64,000 nt of DNA from Streptomyces lanatus (GCF_014655715.1 NZ_BNBM01000009.1:62001-126000); one strand, 5' to 3'; counted from the stretch's first letter, positions 8,683 through 18,485 are shown. A program made the numbers and translations. Notes: generated by a model from the sequence alone, not told the origin.

Positions 8683-11600
8683 TCAGACTCTATAGATGTC
8701 ACGTATCTTGGCCCGGATACTGTCGAACAGAGCCTTCTTGGGATCTCCCTCGTTCGCGAAGTCAAGGTTCAACGTGGCCGCCCACCCCTGGAGGAACTTG
8801 ATCTCGCGTTCAGCCATCGCATTGGCCTTGCCGGAGACATTCAACTGGTCGTTCGTGGCTGCCTGCCGCCAGGCGTGCTGCATATATTCGTCGTCCCACT
8901 GCTGCAGTTTCCTGCGTGCTTCCTCCCTCGCCTCGTCAGATGCATTTTTGTCATTCTTGGTGCGGCGAGCATCTTTCCGCTCCGTGGGACTGATGCCGCG
9001 AGCCGTCAGATACTTGGCCTTACTGATCTTCGTCATGCGCTGAAGCTCGTCGGGTTTCAGCCCCTCCTTCTTACTCAGCCGGGCCATCATTCTTGCCAAG
9101 GCTGCTGGATTTTTCTGTACAGACTGCATCTCCTTGAAGGCGTAGTACAGGTTCAGCTGCCGCGCCTCGCCCTGCGCCCCCTTCGGAGCCAAGGGAAGCT
9201 TGTTGACGACACCATGCAAGGTCGTCATTCCGAGCTTCTTCTGTTCGGCCGTGAAGTTCTTCGGATCGTTGGCTGCCAAGTCGTAGGCAAGGGCGCGGTA
9301 CACCAGATCACTCTGCGATCTGTTCTCTTCGACTGCCGCGAGCGTGTGGAGAAACACGCGCTGGCTCTGCGGGACGGCCTTTCCGCCCTGAGACTGCCCC
9401 CGAAGGTCGTCCAGCATGCTCTGGGCCACCTCTCGCTGCTGGCCCTCCGGCATGTCCTTGAACATGTTCTCGTAGTCGGGCGGGAGCTGTTCCTCGGCCG
9501 GGACGCCGGGTTGGGAGACGCGCTGGTTGCGCGGACTGTTGAAGCCCTGCTTCAGTCCCGCGGTCGCTCCGTCGGTTGTGCTGACCTTGAGCGCGCTACC
9601 GTCATTCAGCACCTTGTCTCGGAGCTTGTGGGCGATTGCCTGGGACTGGGCCGTGTCGCCGACATCGAGCTTCTTCCCTTCGGAATCGAAGGAGTACCCC
9701 TTTGCCTTTTCCGCCGTCGAGGAGTGGGCCTGAACTCGGTTCGCTTCCTCGCGGATAAACGTCAGCAGCTCATCCCGGTCGAGGGTGACTCCCGCGACTG
9801 CCACCGTGCTCGGATTGAGGGCGGCTTCCACATCGAAGCGATGTCCGCCCTGCACAGACAGGCGGCTCAGCCGGTTCCACAAGCGCAGTCCGGCCAGGGT
9901 CGCGTTGAGAATTGGGCGTCGTACACCCTTGGACAGCATCCGCTGCAGCTGCGGCCGAATACGGGCCACGATCTTCTGCAGCCGGGTCTGTTTCGACTCC
10001 TTCGACTTTTCGTTCTTACGTCGCCGATCCTGCTCCTGCTTCCTCTGCTCCTGTTGCCTCCGCTTGTCGTCCCTCAGCCGGTCCTTCTTCTTCTTATAGA
10101 AATCTCGCAGTTTGGACGCACTGCTCTTCAGCGTCTTGCCGAGCTTCGACTTCTTCAGCTTCTTGCCCAGCGTCTTCGCTGCGTTTCCTACCTTCTTCAG
10201 GGCGGACTTGACCGCCCCCTTGGACTTGGCGACCGCCTTGCCCGCAGGAGACTTGGGCTTCTTGGGCTTGGCCGGCTTGGGACCGTCGATCTCCTTCTTC
10301 CTCTTGGGCGGCGTCTGGGCCTTGCGGTCGGGAGTCTTGTCCTTGGCAGGCCTCGCCGGTGCCGCGTCCTTCGACTTCGCACCTTCCGGCTTCGCCGGTT
10401 CGGGCTTCGCCGGCCCCTTAGGCGTAGCCGTATCCTTCGGCTTCACCGGTGCCTTCGGCCCAGGCGTGGTCGCGCCCTTCGGCCTCGCCGGCGCAGCCCC
10501 CGGCGCCGCCACCTTCTGGTTCGCGTTCCGCAACGCCCCCCGCGCGTTGTTGACCGCGTCCCCCGCAGCCTGCTTCGCGCCCTTCCCCGTCCGCTTCAGA
10601 CCATCCGTGATCTTCTGCGCCATCCCCTGAAGCCGCTTGCCCACCCCCTTCGTCGCCGACGACAGGCGAATCATCAGGAAGTTGGCGATGAAGTCCAGCA
10701 GGGCCACCACACCCGCCGCCACCGCCTCCGCGAACAGGCACGCGGCCGGGCCCGCCTTCACCGCCTTCAGGTACGCCCAGAACTTCGAGAACGCCGCAAG
10801 GATGGAGCTGATGCTCTGCCAGGCCGCCATCAGGCCCTGGACGATGGTCAGGATGGCGCCGGCCGCGGGGACGATCATCGAGACGACCTTCTCGATGACC
10901 AACGAGGCGATCATCATCGGCAGGGAGGCGATGATCGCGTCCCAGGCCATCTTGCCGATCTGCTTCAGCGAGACGCAGCCCTTGACCAGGACGTTGATGA
11001 CCGCCTTGCCGAGGCCGAGGATGCCCTCGACCTTGGTGTCGAACCAGCGCTTCACGGCGACCTTGATGGCGCCCCACAGGTGGTCCGAGATGCCGGTCTT
11101 GGCAGCGGAGCCCGCCTTTGAGATCCAGCCGCCGGGGTCAGGGGCGATGTCCGCGATCAAGGCCGCGAACTTGCCCAGCGCCTCGATCGCGGCCTGGGCG
11201 AACTTGATCGCGCCCTCGATGACCGCCTGGAAGGCCTTGATGACGCCCTTGAGGCCCGCCTCCAGGACGTCCAGGAGCTTGTTGAGGCCTGCCGCCAGCG
11301 CGTCGAGGAGTGCGTTTACCGCCTTCTTCAGGCCGTCCGCCAGCTCGTTGACCTTGGCTATCGCCGCGTCCCGCATGCCCTCGATGGCGTTGCGGAACTT
11401 GTCGCGGAGTTCGGGGAAGGCCGCGAGGAGTACGTCGCCGATCGCGATCAAGGCGTCGGCGAGCGCGTTGATCGCGGAGATCGCCAGGTCGCGTACGAAG
11501 TCGATCGCCGCGTTGGCGAACTCCTTGAACTTGTCGATGATCCCGTTGACGGCGGCCCGCGCCGCCTCGAAGACCTTGGTGACCGCTTCGAGCAGGCCCT

Positions 11601-14600
11601 TGAAGAAGTCGCCCACCGCGTCGGCGAGCATGCCGAAGAAGCCGCCGCTCGGCTTCTCCTCCTCCTTCTTCTTCTCGGCCTCCTTCTCGGCGTTCTCCCG
11701 CTCCTTGTCGATCGACTCGTTGTCCTTGCCCTTGCGGTCGTCGACCTCCTTGTCCTTGTCGTCGCGGGCCTTGACGATCTCTTTGTTCTTGGCGGTGTGC
11801 TCTTCGTCGGACTGCTTGTCCGCGTCCTCGACGTGCTTGTCCTGCTCGGCCCGCCACTGCTCGCGCTGGGTCTGGGTCTCACGGGCGACCTTGCCGCGCT
11901 CGGCGGTCTGCTTGTCGGTGTTCTGGGCGACCTCGCGGTCGATCTCGGCCTGCTTGTCCTGCTTGGCCTGCTGTTCGCCCTGCCGCTGCTCCTGCTCCTT
12001 GGCGGCCAGGTCGCCCTGAGCCTGCCCGGCGGCGCCACGGATCTCGCCGCCCTTCTCCTCCTGGGCGACCTTGCCGACACCGGCCTTCGGCGGCGACATG
12101 GCCCGCAGCGCACCGCCCTTGCCGCCCCCGCCGCCCGAGGCCTTGCCGGTGAGCTGTTCCTGGGGTGCGTCGGGGAAGATCTGGTCCTCGCCCATCGGCT
12201 TGGCCGCGTCCTCACGGCCGGTCGACTGGATGTCGGACTGCTTCTCCTTCAGCGCCTTCTGCTGGTCGTCCGTGCGGGTCGGATCGCTGGCGCCCTCGAG
12301 GCGGATCTTCGGGGCGGGCCCGACGGTCTTGTTCTCCAGGGCCGGGTCGGTCGTGGGCACGGCATCGGCCGCCGCCTCCACGTTCTGCGCCTCGGACTCG
12401 CTGAGCCCCTCGGTCGGCACGGCGGGAGGCGGTGGCGGAGGGGCGCTCGGCGTGGCGCCCTGAGCCTTGTCGCTGCCCTTGGCCTTCTGCTTGTCGCCCT
12501 GGTTCTCCGGGCCGACCTTCTCGACCTTGCCGGTGACCTGCGCGGCCACCGGCGCCGCCTCGGGCGGTGCCGAACGGGTCTGCGGGGCGCCGGACGGCCG
12601 TTCCCGCGTGGGCGGCGCGGCGTCCAGGCGCTGCTGCTCCTCGCCGACCTTCTTGTCCGCGGCCTGGTCCACGCCGGGCATGGCTGCGGCGGCCTGGTCC
12701 GGCGCGAGCTTGCTCACGGTCTGGACGGCGGCCTTAGGGTCCTGCCCGGAGACGTCCGGGGCCTTCTGCTCCTTCTCCTCGGGCGCGGCTTCACCACCGC
12801 CCCCGCAACTGCCCCCGCCCCCGTCGTCCTTCTCCGCGGCGGGCTCGGGCGGCGCGCAGCCACCGCCGTCCTTCTCCAGGGACGCCTCGGGCTGGGGCGC
12901 GGCCGCCCCCGCGGGCTGGGCGGGGCCGTCGGCCCGTTGACCGTCCGCCGGGCTGACCGTGGCCTGGCCTGCGGACGGCGCGGCGCCGGGCCCGGCGGCC
13001 GTCGTCGGTCCGGGCCCCTTCTCCGCGCCGCCGACCGGTCCTCGCGGCGCCGCCACCGGCCCGGATTCCTTCGGCACCTGCGACTTCGCCTTCGGCGCCT
13101 CGCGCTCCGGCTTGGGCGGTGCGGCGCCGCGCCGCGCGGCGGGCGACGGGTTACGGTCCTCCGCCGCCGTCTTCGGGGTCTGCGCACCGGCGGGCTTGCG
13201 TACGGGAGCCGGGGCGGGGGCGGCGGTCACCGAGGGCGCTGCCGAAGCGGCGGCCGCCGTACCGGGGCCCTGCTCCGCACCGGCCTGCGGCTCCTCCCGC
13301 ACATCCGGCCGCTCGTCGGGGTCGCGCTCCTCCTCGGCCGCCTCCGGCTCCTTGGCCTGCTCCCGTTCCTGTTCCTGCGCGGGATCAGGCTTCTCGGCCT
13401 CCGGCTCGGGCCGTTCCTTGTCCTCGTTCGCCGGGTCCGGGCCGACCTCCTGGTCGAGTGGCTTCTCGGTCTCCTGGAGGTCCTTGGCGCTGCGGTCGTC
13501 GGCCTGGGCGACGGGCCCGCCCTCGGGCGGCGGCGCCTCGCCCTCGACGGGACCCTCGTCCTGCCCGGGGGCCTTGGCCTCGGGACCGGCCGCGTTCTCG
13601 TCCTCCTCCTGCTCGTTCTGCTCGCGCTCCCGCTCGATCTTCTCGGCCTTGGTGGGCGGGGGCGTGGGGAAGGACGGCACGGACGGTTCGGGGTCACCGG
13701 GCTTCAGCTGCTCGGCGGTCGGTACGGCGCTGAGGTCGAGGTCGGCGTCCGGGAGATGGTCCTCGGGCTTGATCGAGGGCTCCGGCTTGGCCTCGGCCGC
13801 CGCCCCGCCCTTCTCGTCCTTGCCCTCGATCTCGCCGTCGGCGCCGGCTTCGAGGCCGAGCGGCTTCTCCTCCTCGCGGACGTCGTCCTCGTGCTCGTCC
13901 TTCTCGTGCAGGCCGTGCTCGGACAGCGCCGAGTCCCGCTGCTCGCCCCGCTCGTCCACCTTCTCCGGACGTACGGGCCCGGGCTGGCCCTTCTGCTTCG
14001 GGTCCAGTTCCTCGCGCTTGGAACCGGCGGCCGGCTGGGTCTGCTCGTCGCGCCGCCGTCGCTTGTCGGCGCCCGGCGCGCTCGCCTGCTGCGGGTCGGC
14101 CTCCTCGCGTTCGCGCTGTTCCTTGCGTTCCTCCTTGGCCTGCTCGGCGCCCTCCTGCTGGCCTTCGGTGTGCCGGTCGGCGGCCTCGTCGACGCGTTCG
14201 CGGTCGCCGGCGGCCTGCTCGTCCTCCTGTTGCTGCTCCTGTCTGGCCTGCTGCCGGGAGGCGTTGCGCTCGTCCTCCTGCTCCGTGCGCTGTGCCGCCT
14301 CCTGGTCCTCGGTGGCGGCGTCGGACTGTGCCCGGCTGCGCTTCGAACCGGCCTTCTCGTCGCGGTCCTTGGCGTCCTTCTGCTCCTCGCGGGCGTCGGA
14401 GGCGCGCTTCTCCTTGGTGCCGCCGGCCGTCTCCTGCTTCCGCTTCCACTGGACGCGTTCGACGCCGAGCTCGGCGAAGAGGTCGACCTCGGGCAGCGGC
14501 ACCTCGGCGGGCTGCAGTTCGAGCGGGCCTGTCGTGCCCGACTCCTCGAAGAGGTCCAGGAGTTGCTCGTACTCGGAGCTGAGCAGTCGTCCTTCCAGGC

Positions 14601-15303
14601 GGTCGACCACGTCGTCCGCCAACTGGTCGGACATCCGGCCCAGTTGGAGCCGTACCCGGCCGGAGGCGTCGCTCGGGTCGCCGCGCAGGGAGCGCAGTAC
14701 GTTGTTGGCGAGGCGGTCCACGAGGGTGGCCGGGTCGACGGCCTCGGCGCGCATCCGGTCGGCGTCGAGGGTGGCGTAGCGCAGCCAGCCGGGTGTGGCC
14801 TGACCCTCCTCGACGTCGGCCGTCTCAGGCCGGGACTCCGGGTCCCGTACGAGATTCTGCGCCGCCGTCTCGGCCTCACGCTCGATGGACTGCTGCGGCA
14901 GGCTGACGGCGCCGAGGTCGCGTCCGGCGCGCAGGGTGCCGAGGCCGTGCGGGTTCTGCACGGTGTGCAGGAGTTCGTGGGCGAGGAGGCGGCGGCCCTC
15001 GTCCGTGCCGGGCTTGAAGGCGCCCGGGGCGAAGAAGACGTCCTGGCCCACCGCGACCGCGTCCGCGCCGAGCAGGCCCGTGAGCTGTCCGGCGTCGCGG
15101 TCGGTGTGCAGCCGTACGCGGCTCAGGTCGTGCCCGAGCTGCTCCTCCAGCTCCCGCCGTACGCCGGGGTCGAGGGGCTGGCCGGCGCCGCTGACGATGT
15201 CCTTGGGTTCCGGGGTACGGGACTTGGCGGCGCGTTCCTTGCGCTTGCGGCGGCGCTGTTCGGCCGACTCGGAACGGGCCTCCTGCGCCTGGGAGTTGCT
15301 CAT
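8683..15303 (-). CDS. Giant eCIS effector: DUF4157 core domain, long coiled linker, amphipathic helical region, unknown C-terminal domain
   Basis: A 2206-residue protein. Residues about 40-120 form the DUF4157 'eCIS core' domain (GHDLSRVRLHTDRDA, VGQDVFFAPGAF) with an HELLH metallopeptidase-like motif at 109-113. Residues about 275-1200 are low-complexity Glu/Lys/Gln/Ala/Pro with long charged coiled-coil stretches. Residues about 1215-1560 are a run of amphipathic and hydrophobic helices (FFGMLADAVGDFFKGLLEAV, LPMMIASLVIEKVVSMIVPA), possibly a translocation or pore segment. A Lys/Pro/Ala-rich linker follows to about 1770. The last 430 residues are a globular domain I cannot name. DUF4157 marks cargo loaded into injection-system tubes. 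It is coupled by ATGA to the small gene upstream and followed by the candidate immunity gene. Confidence 0.85.
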   Translation of the reverse strand: MSNSQAQEARSESAEQRRRKRKERAAKSRTPEPKDIVSGAGQPLDPGVRRELEEQLGHDLSRVRLHTDRDAGQLTGLLGADAVAVGQDVFFAPGAFKPGTDEGRRLLAHELLHTVQNPHGLGTLRAGRDLGAVSLPQQSIEREAETAAQNLVRDPESRPETADVEEGQATPGWLRYATLDADRMRAEAVDPATLVDRLANNVLRSLRGDPSDASGRVRLQLGRMSDQLADDVVDRLEGRLLSSEYEQLLDLFEESGTTGPLELQPAEVPLPEVDLFAELGVERVQWKRKQETAGGTKEKRASDAREEQKDAKDRDEKAGSKRSRAQSDAATEDQEAAQRTEQEDERNASRQQARQEQQQEDEQAAGDRERVDEAADRHTEGQQEGAEQAKEERKEQREREEADPQQASAPGADKRRRRDEQTQPAAGSKREELDPKQKGQPGPVRPEKVDERGEQRDSALSEHGLHEKDEHEDDVREEEKPLGLEAGADGEIEGKDEKGGAAAEAKPEPSIKPEDHLPDADLDLSAVPTAEQLKPGDPEPSVPSFPTPPPTKAEKIEREREQNEQEEDENAAGPEAKAPGQDEGPVEGEAPPPEGGPVAQADDRSAKDLQETEKPLDQEVGPDPANEDKERPEPEAEKPDPAQEQEREQAKEPEAAEEERDPDERPDVREEPQAGAEQGPGTAAAASAAPSVTAAPAPAPVRKPAGAQTPKTAAEDRNPSPAARRGAAPPKPEREAPKAKSQVPKESGPVAAPRGPVGGAEKGPGPTTAAGPGAAPSAGQATVSPADGQRADGPAQPAGAAAPQPEASLEKDGGGCAPPEPAAEKDDGGGGSCGGGGEAAPEEKEQKAPDVSGQDPKAAVQTVSKLAPDQAAAAMPGVDQAADKKVGEEQQRLDAAPPTRERPSGAPQTRSAPPEAAPVAAQVTGKVEKVGPENQGDKQKAKGSDKAQGATPSAPPPPPPAVPTEGLSESEAQNVEAAADAVPTTDPALENKTVGPAPKIRLEGASDPTRTDDQQKALKEKQSDIQSTGREDAAKPMGEDQIFPDAPQEQLTGKASGGGGGKGGALRAMSPPKAGVGKVAQEEKGGEIRGAAGQAQGDLAAKEQEQRQGEQQAKQDKQAEIDREVAQNTDKQTAERGKVARETQTQREQWRAEQDKHVEDADKQSDEEHTAKNKEIVKARDDKDKEVDDRKGKDNESIDKERENAEKEAEKKKEEEKPSGGFFGMLADAVGDFFKGLLEAVTKVFEAARAAVNGIIDKFKEFANAAIDFVRDLAISAINALADALIAIGDVLLAAFPELRDKFRNAIEGMRDAAIAKVNELADGLKKAVNALLDALAAGLNKLLDVLEAGLKGVIKAFQAVIEGAIKFAQAAIEALGKFAALIADIAPDPGGWISKAGSAAKTGISDHLWGAIKVAVKRWFDTKVEGILGLGKAVINVLVKGCVSLKQIGKMAWDAIIASLPMMIASLVIEKVVSMIVPAAGAILTIVQGLMAAWQSISSILAAFSKFWAYLKAVKAGPAACLFAEAVAAGVVALLDFIANFLMIRLSSATKGVGKRLQGMAQKITDGLKRTGKGAKQAAGDAVNNARGALRNANQKVAAPGAAPARPKGATTPGPKAPVKPKDTATPKGPAKPEPAKPEGAKSKDAAPARPAKDKTPDRKAQTPPKRKKEIDGPKPAKPKKPKSPAGKAVAKSKGAVKSALKKVGNAAKTLGKKLKKSKLGKTLKSSASKLRDFYKKKKDRLRDDKRRQQEQRKQEQDRRRKNEKSKESKQTRLQKIVARIRPQLQRMLSKGVRRPILNATLAGLRLWNRLSRLSVQGGHRFDVEAALNPSTVAVAGVTLDRDELLTFIREEANRVQAHSSTAEKAKGYSFDSEGKKLDVGDTAQSQAIAHKLRDKVLNDGSALKVSTTDGATAGLKQGFNSPRNQRVSQPGVPAEEQLPPDYENMFKDMPEGQQREVAQSMLDDLRGQSQGGKAVPQSQRVFLHTLAAVEENRSQSDLVYRALAYDLAANDPKNFTAEQKKLGMTTLHGVVNKLPLAPKGAQGEARQLNLYYAFKEMQSVQKNPAALARMMARLSKKEGLKPDELQRMTKISKAKYLTARGISPTERKDARRTKNDKNASDEAREEARRKLQQWDDEYMQHAWRQAATNDQLNVSGKANAMAEREIKFLQGWAATLNLDFANEGDPKKALFDSIRAKIRDIYRV

Positions 15304-15584
15304 CGCGTCACCTCCCCGTGGCCGCTGAGCCCTTCGTGCACGACGCGGGCCAGCTCCTGGCCGAGGCGGCGGGCGGACAGTCCGGCGGGCAGCGGCGGGA
15401 GGCCCGTGAGCGCGTCGACGCTCAGGGCGCCGTCGGCGGCCAGCGGGACGCCGTGCGTGCGGACCAGACGGGTCAGCTCCTGCTCGAAGGCGGCCGAGAC
15501 CCGCTCGGGGTCGGCCCGGAAGCCGTGCAGGGCGAGTTCGCCGATCTCCACCCGAACCGCGCTCGGTTCCCTGTTCACACCCAT
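15300..15584 (-). CDS. Small conserved CIS-cluster protein, function unknown
   Basis: A 94-residue protein between the AAA+ ATPase and the giant effector. It has an N-terminal strand AVRVEIGELALHGF and a long predicted helix DPERVSAAFEQELTRLV, then ALTGLPPLPAGLSARRLGQEL. No catalytic or metal-binding residues stand out. It overlaps the ATPase gene by 10 bases and the effector start by ATGA, so it is co-translated with both. The position suggests a role in effector folding or loading, such as a small chaperone, but this is inference from context only. Confidence 0.65.
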   Translation of the reverse strand: MGVNREPSAVRVEIGELALHGFRADPERVSAAFEQELTRLVRTHGVPLAADGALSVDALTGLPPLPAGLSARRLGQELARVVHEGLSGHGEVTR

Positions 15585-17548
15585 CCGCGGACCTCCGTCG
15601 GCGTCAAGGAGCGCTCGAGCTTCAGATACTCGGTACGGGCGGCGGCCAGCATGTGCCGCATCTGCAGCCGGTCCCCCTCCTCGGCGGCGAGGAAGGCCCC
15701 GGACAGGGCGATGTTGCGGATCGAGCCGCCCGCGACGGTGAGTTGGGCGAGGAGACCTGGGTCGATGTCCTTCAGCGGCGCCTGCGACGGCAGCACCCGG
15801 CGCCAGATCTCGGCGCGCTCGTGCTCGGCCGGGAAGGGGAAGTCGACCACGAAGCGGATACGGCGCATGAAGGCGGTGTCGAGGGCCTTCTTCATGTTGG
15901 TGGTGAGGATGGCGAGGCCCCGGTAGGCCTCCATCCGCATCAGCAGGTAGCTGACTTCGAGGTTGGCGTAGCGGTCGTGGCTGTCCTTGACCTCGCTGCG
16001 CTTGCCGAACAGGGCGTCGGCCTCGTCGAAGAGCAGTAGGGCGCCGCCGCGTTCGGCGGCGTCGAAGACCCGGCGGAGGTTCTTCTCGGTCTCGCCGATG
16101 TATTTACTGACGACCTGGGAGAGATCGACTATGAACAGGTCGAGGCCCAGCTCCTTCGCCATGACCTCGGCGGCCAGCGTCTTGCCGGTGCCGGAGCCGC
16201 CCGCGAACATCGCGGTGACGCCGAGGCCGCGGCGCAGGGTGCCCGCGAAGCCCCACTCCTGGTGGACGGTGGCCCGCTGACGGACGTGCGCGACGATCTC
16301 GCGCAACACGTTCACCTGCCGCTCGTGCAGCACCAGATCGTCCCAGCCGGCCTCCGGCTCGATCCGCCGGCCCAGCTGGTCCATGCCGACGCGGGCCTCC
16401 TCGAGACCGGCGCGCCAGGCGAGTTGAGCGGCGTCCAGGCCGTCCTCGTACGGCAGCCTGCGCCGTACGGTGGCGGCGGCGGAGCGTATGACGTGCGGGG
16501 GCAGCTGGAACTGGGCGACCAGGGAACGCAGTTCACCGTCGTGGAGGTCGGCCACGGGGTGGAAGGCCTGGGCCCACAGCTCGACCTGCTCCTCGTCGTC
16601 CATCCGCGGCACGGTCACCCGGGCGCCGTGCGACCGCTCCGTGCGCAGCGGGTCCTCGCTCGACACGACGACCGGTACGGCCGCCCCGGCCAGGAACGCC
16701 TCCGTCGCCGCCCGCTGGTCGCGGTCCAGGTCGCCGACCTCGAGGAGCAGCGCCGCGGGCAGCAGGATCGCCTCGCGCTGCCAGAGCCGGGCGAGCCCGT
16801 CGCGTTCGGCGGGGTCGGTCGGTACGTCCTCGGCACCCATGGCGTACAGCCCGAGCCCGGACCGCGCGGCCGCCGCGGCGGCGATGTCGGCCCGGCTGCG
16901 CAGATCACCGCCGGTCACCTCGACCAGCAGCGGCGCGTCGGAGCTCGCCCCCGTCGTCCAGCCCTCGGCGGCACGGCTCGCGACCAGGTCGTACGACGGC
17001 GGCAACTGCCCCGGCACCGGCGTGCGGCGCAGGCGGCCGTGCAGCCGGGCGTCCAGGTAGGGGGAGCCCAGCAGGAAGTGCAGGATCCGCTCGTCCAGGC
17101 GCAGGCGGGAAGTCGTCAGCCTCGACTCGTCGTCCAGCTCCACGATCCGCCAGCGACGCAGCGGCGCGACGGGCGTGAGCGCGCTCCAGTGCGGTTCGGC
17201 GAGGGCGGCCAGGGCGAGGGAGAAGGTCGGGTACGCGCGCTGTGGATCCCCGCTCGCCGCGGCGCAGCGGGCCGCCGTGGTGGGATCCAGTTCGTCGGCA
17301 GCGGTGAGGAGGACGAGGTCACGTTCGAAGGGGGTGAGGCCGAAGCAGCTGACGAGGGCGTCGAGGGGGGCGGTGCCGGGAGCGGCCAGGGGAGCCGTGC
17401 TCACGGCGGGCGCCGGGCCATCAGCTGCTCCGGCCGCATGGGCGTCGACCCGGGAAAGCACGCGCCGAATCTCCGCGGTCAGCGTCGCACCGACGCCCTC
17501 TCCATCCGTACCCGAAGTACCGTTCGTGCCCGGTTCGTTCGCCGCCAT
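15575..17548 (-). CDS. AAA+ ATPase of contractile injection system (Cis15, Afp15-like)
   Basis: A 657-residue ATPase. The N-terminal 400 residues resemble the winged-helix/inactive AAA part of Afp15/Pvc15 proteins. The C-terminal AAA+ domain has Walker A GGSGTGKT near residue 450, Walker B LLLFDEADALFG near 505 and sensor-type LAILTTNMKKALDTAFMRRI. In these systems the ATPase helps assemble the particle or thread cargo. A longer frame reaches 17785, but ATG 17548 is preferred, with AGGTGAGGA just upstream; the extension is Arg/Pro-rich and lies over the end of the cap gene. It overlaps the downstream small gene by 10 bases. Confidence 0.88.
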   Translation of the reverse strand: MAANEPGTNGTSGTDGEGVGATLTAEIRRVLSRVDAHAAGAADGPAPAVSTAPLAAPGTAPLDALVSCFGLTPFERDLVLLTAADELDPTTAARCAAASGDPQRAYPTFSLALAALAEPHWSALTPVAPLRRWRIVELDDESRLTTSRLRLDERILHFLLGSPYLDARLHGRLRRTPVPGQLPPSYDLVASRAAEGWTTGASSDAPLLVEVTGGDLRSRADIAAAAAARSGLGLYAMGAEDVPTDPAERDGLARLWQREAILLPAALLLEVGDLDRDQRAATEAFLAGAAVPVVVSSEDPLRTERSHGARVTVPRMDDEEQVELWAQAFHPVADLHDGELRSLVAQFQLPPHVIRSAAATVRRRLPYEDGLDAAQLAWRAGLEEARVGMDQLGRRIEPEAGWDDLVLHERQVNVLREIVAHVRQRATVHQEWGFAGTLRRGLGVTAMFAGGSGTGKTLAAEVMAKELGLDLFIVDLSQVVSKYIGETEKNLRRVFDAAERGGALLLFDEADALFGKRSEVKDSHDRYANLEVSYLLMRMEAYRGLAILTTNMKKALDTAFMRRIRFVVDFPFPAEHERAEIWRRVLPSQAPLKDIDPGLLAQLTVAGGSIRNIALSGAFLAAEEGDRLQMRHMLAAARTEYLKLERSLTPTEVRGWV

Positions 17549-17582
17549 GTCCTCACCTGCCCCCGTCGCTGCCAATGCCGCC

Positions 17583-18452
17583 TCAGTTCCCGGAGCCTTC
17601 GGCCCCGCCGCCCGCCTTCGGGGACCTGCTCGCCTGCTTACGGCCACGCGCGGGGGCCTTGGCGGGCGTCTTGGCGGGAGCCTTCGCGACCGTCTTCGCA
17701 GGGGCAGCCGCCTTCTCGGGCGCCTTGGCCGCCTTCGCCGCGACCTTGGCGACGGCCTTTCCCGGCACCGGATCCGCCTCATCAACTACCGTCTCAGAGG
17801 TGCCATTTGACGCAACGACATCCGGCGGCACCGGCGCCCCGGGCGCCCCGAACGGCAGCACCCGTACCTCCGGCCGCTCCACCGGCTTCCCCGGCACCGG
17901 CTTCTCGCGGCCGTCGATGAGGATCAGGGACGCCTGGTAGACCACCGACAGCGAGTACGGGGTCTGGTAGAGCATCCCCCACAGCTTCGACGTCTCGTCG
18001 ACGTCCATCACGGTCGGCGTGAACCGCACCCGCTGGGCCGCCTCCGCGAGGTCGCTGTCCGCCAAGTACGGGCGCTCACCGGCCTGTTCGATGACGTCCT
18101 TCGGCAGGATCGGGATCTCGTGCAGGGTGCGCACGACGGAACCGATCAGCCGCTGCCCGACCAGTTCCGACTCGTCGCCGTAGGCGCTGATCAGATAGTG
18201 CAGGTCCAGCGCGGCGGCCGGCCGCTTGACCAGCGTGCCGTCGGACGCCCGGGTGGGCAGGTCGTTGTTGCGCATCGCCGTGTTGGGCGTGACCTGGTAG
18301 AGGAACACGTTGATGGTGGGGTGGTCCGGCGCGTCCGCCGGGGGCTTGCGCGGCTCGACCTTGACGGCCTCGCCGAACTCCGGGCCCACGTTGTTCTCGA
18401 GCAGCACGGCGAGGGCCTGGGTGACATGGGCGATGGCGAGTGAGTTGCTCAT
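17583..18452 (-). CDS. Tail terminator/cap protein, DUF4255 (Cis16-like)
   Basis: A 289-residue protein. The N-terminal 190 residues are the DUF4255/Pvc16-type domain that caps the distal end of the tube-sheath, with SLAIAHVTQALAVLLENNVG, HPTINVFLYQVTPNTAMRN, LDLHYLISAYGDE and WGMLYQTPYSLSVVYQASL. The C-terminal tail (about 215-289) is unusual, a Lys/Ala/Pro-rich repeat-like stretch (KVAAKAAKAPEKAAAPAK and similar) ending in basic residues. It lies between the unknown 244-residue protein and the ATPase. The tail may bind nucleic acid or another polyanion. Confidence 0.85.
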   Translation of the reverse strand: MSNSLAIAHVTQALAVLLENNVGPEFGEAVKVEPRKPPADAPDHPTINVFLYQVTPNTAMRNNDLPTRASDGTLVKRPAAALDLHYLISAYGDESELVGQRLIGSVVRTLHEIPILPKDVIEQAGERPYLADSDLAEAAQRVRFTPTVMDVDETSKLWGMLYQTPYSLSVVYQASLILIDGREKPVPGKPVERPEVRVLPFGAPGAPVPPDVVASNGTSETVVDEADPVPGKAVAKVAAKAAKAPEKAAAPAKTVAKAPAKTPAKAPARGRKQASRSPKAGGGAEGSGN

Positions 18453-18485
18453 GGCGTCGGTTCCTCGGTTCCTCGATCGGTCATG

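Noticed and set aside
11797..15741. Plus-strand open frame of 1314 codons rich in Leu/Gly/Arg opposite the giant effector
   Set aside because: Antisense shadow created by the low-complexity Glu/Lys/Ala coding of the effector.
17549..17785. N-terminal extension of the AAA+ ATPase frame
   Set aside because: Arg/Pro-rich, overlaps the cap gene end and lacks a ribosome site; ATG 17548 has a strong one.
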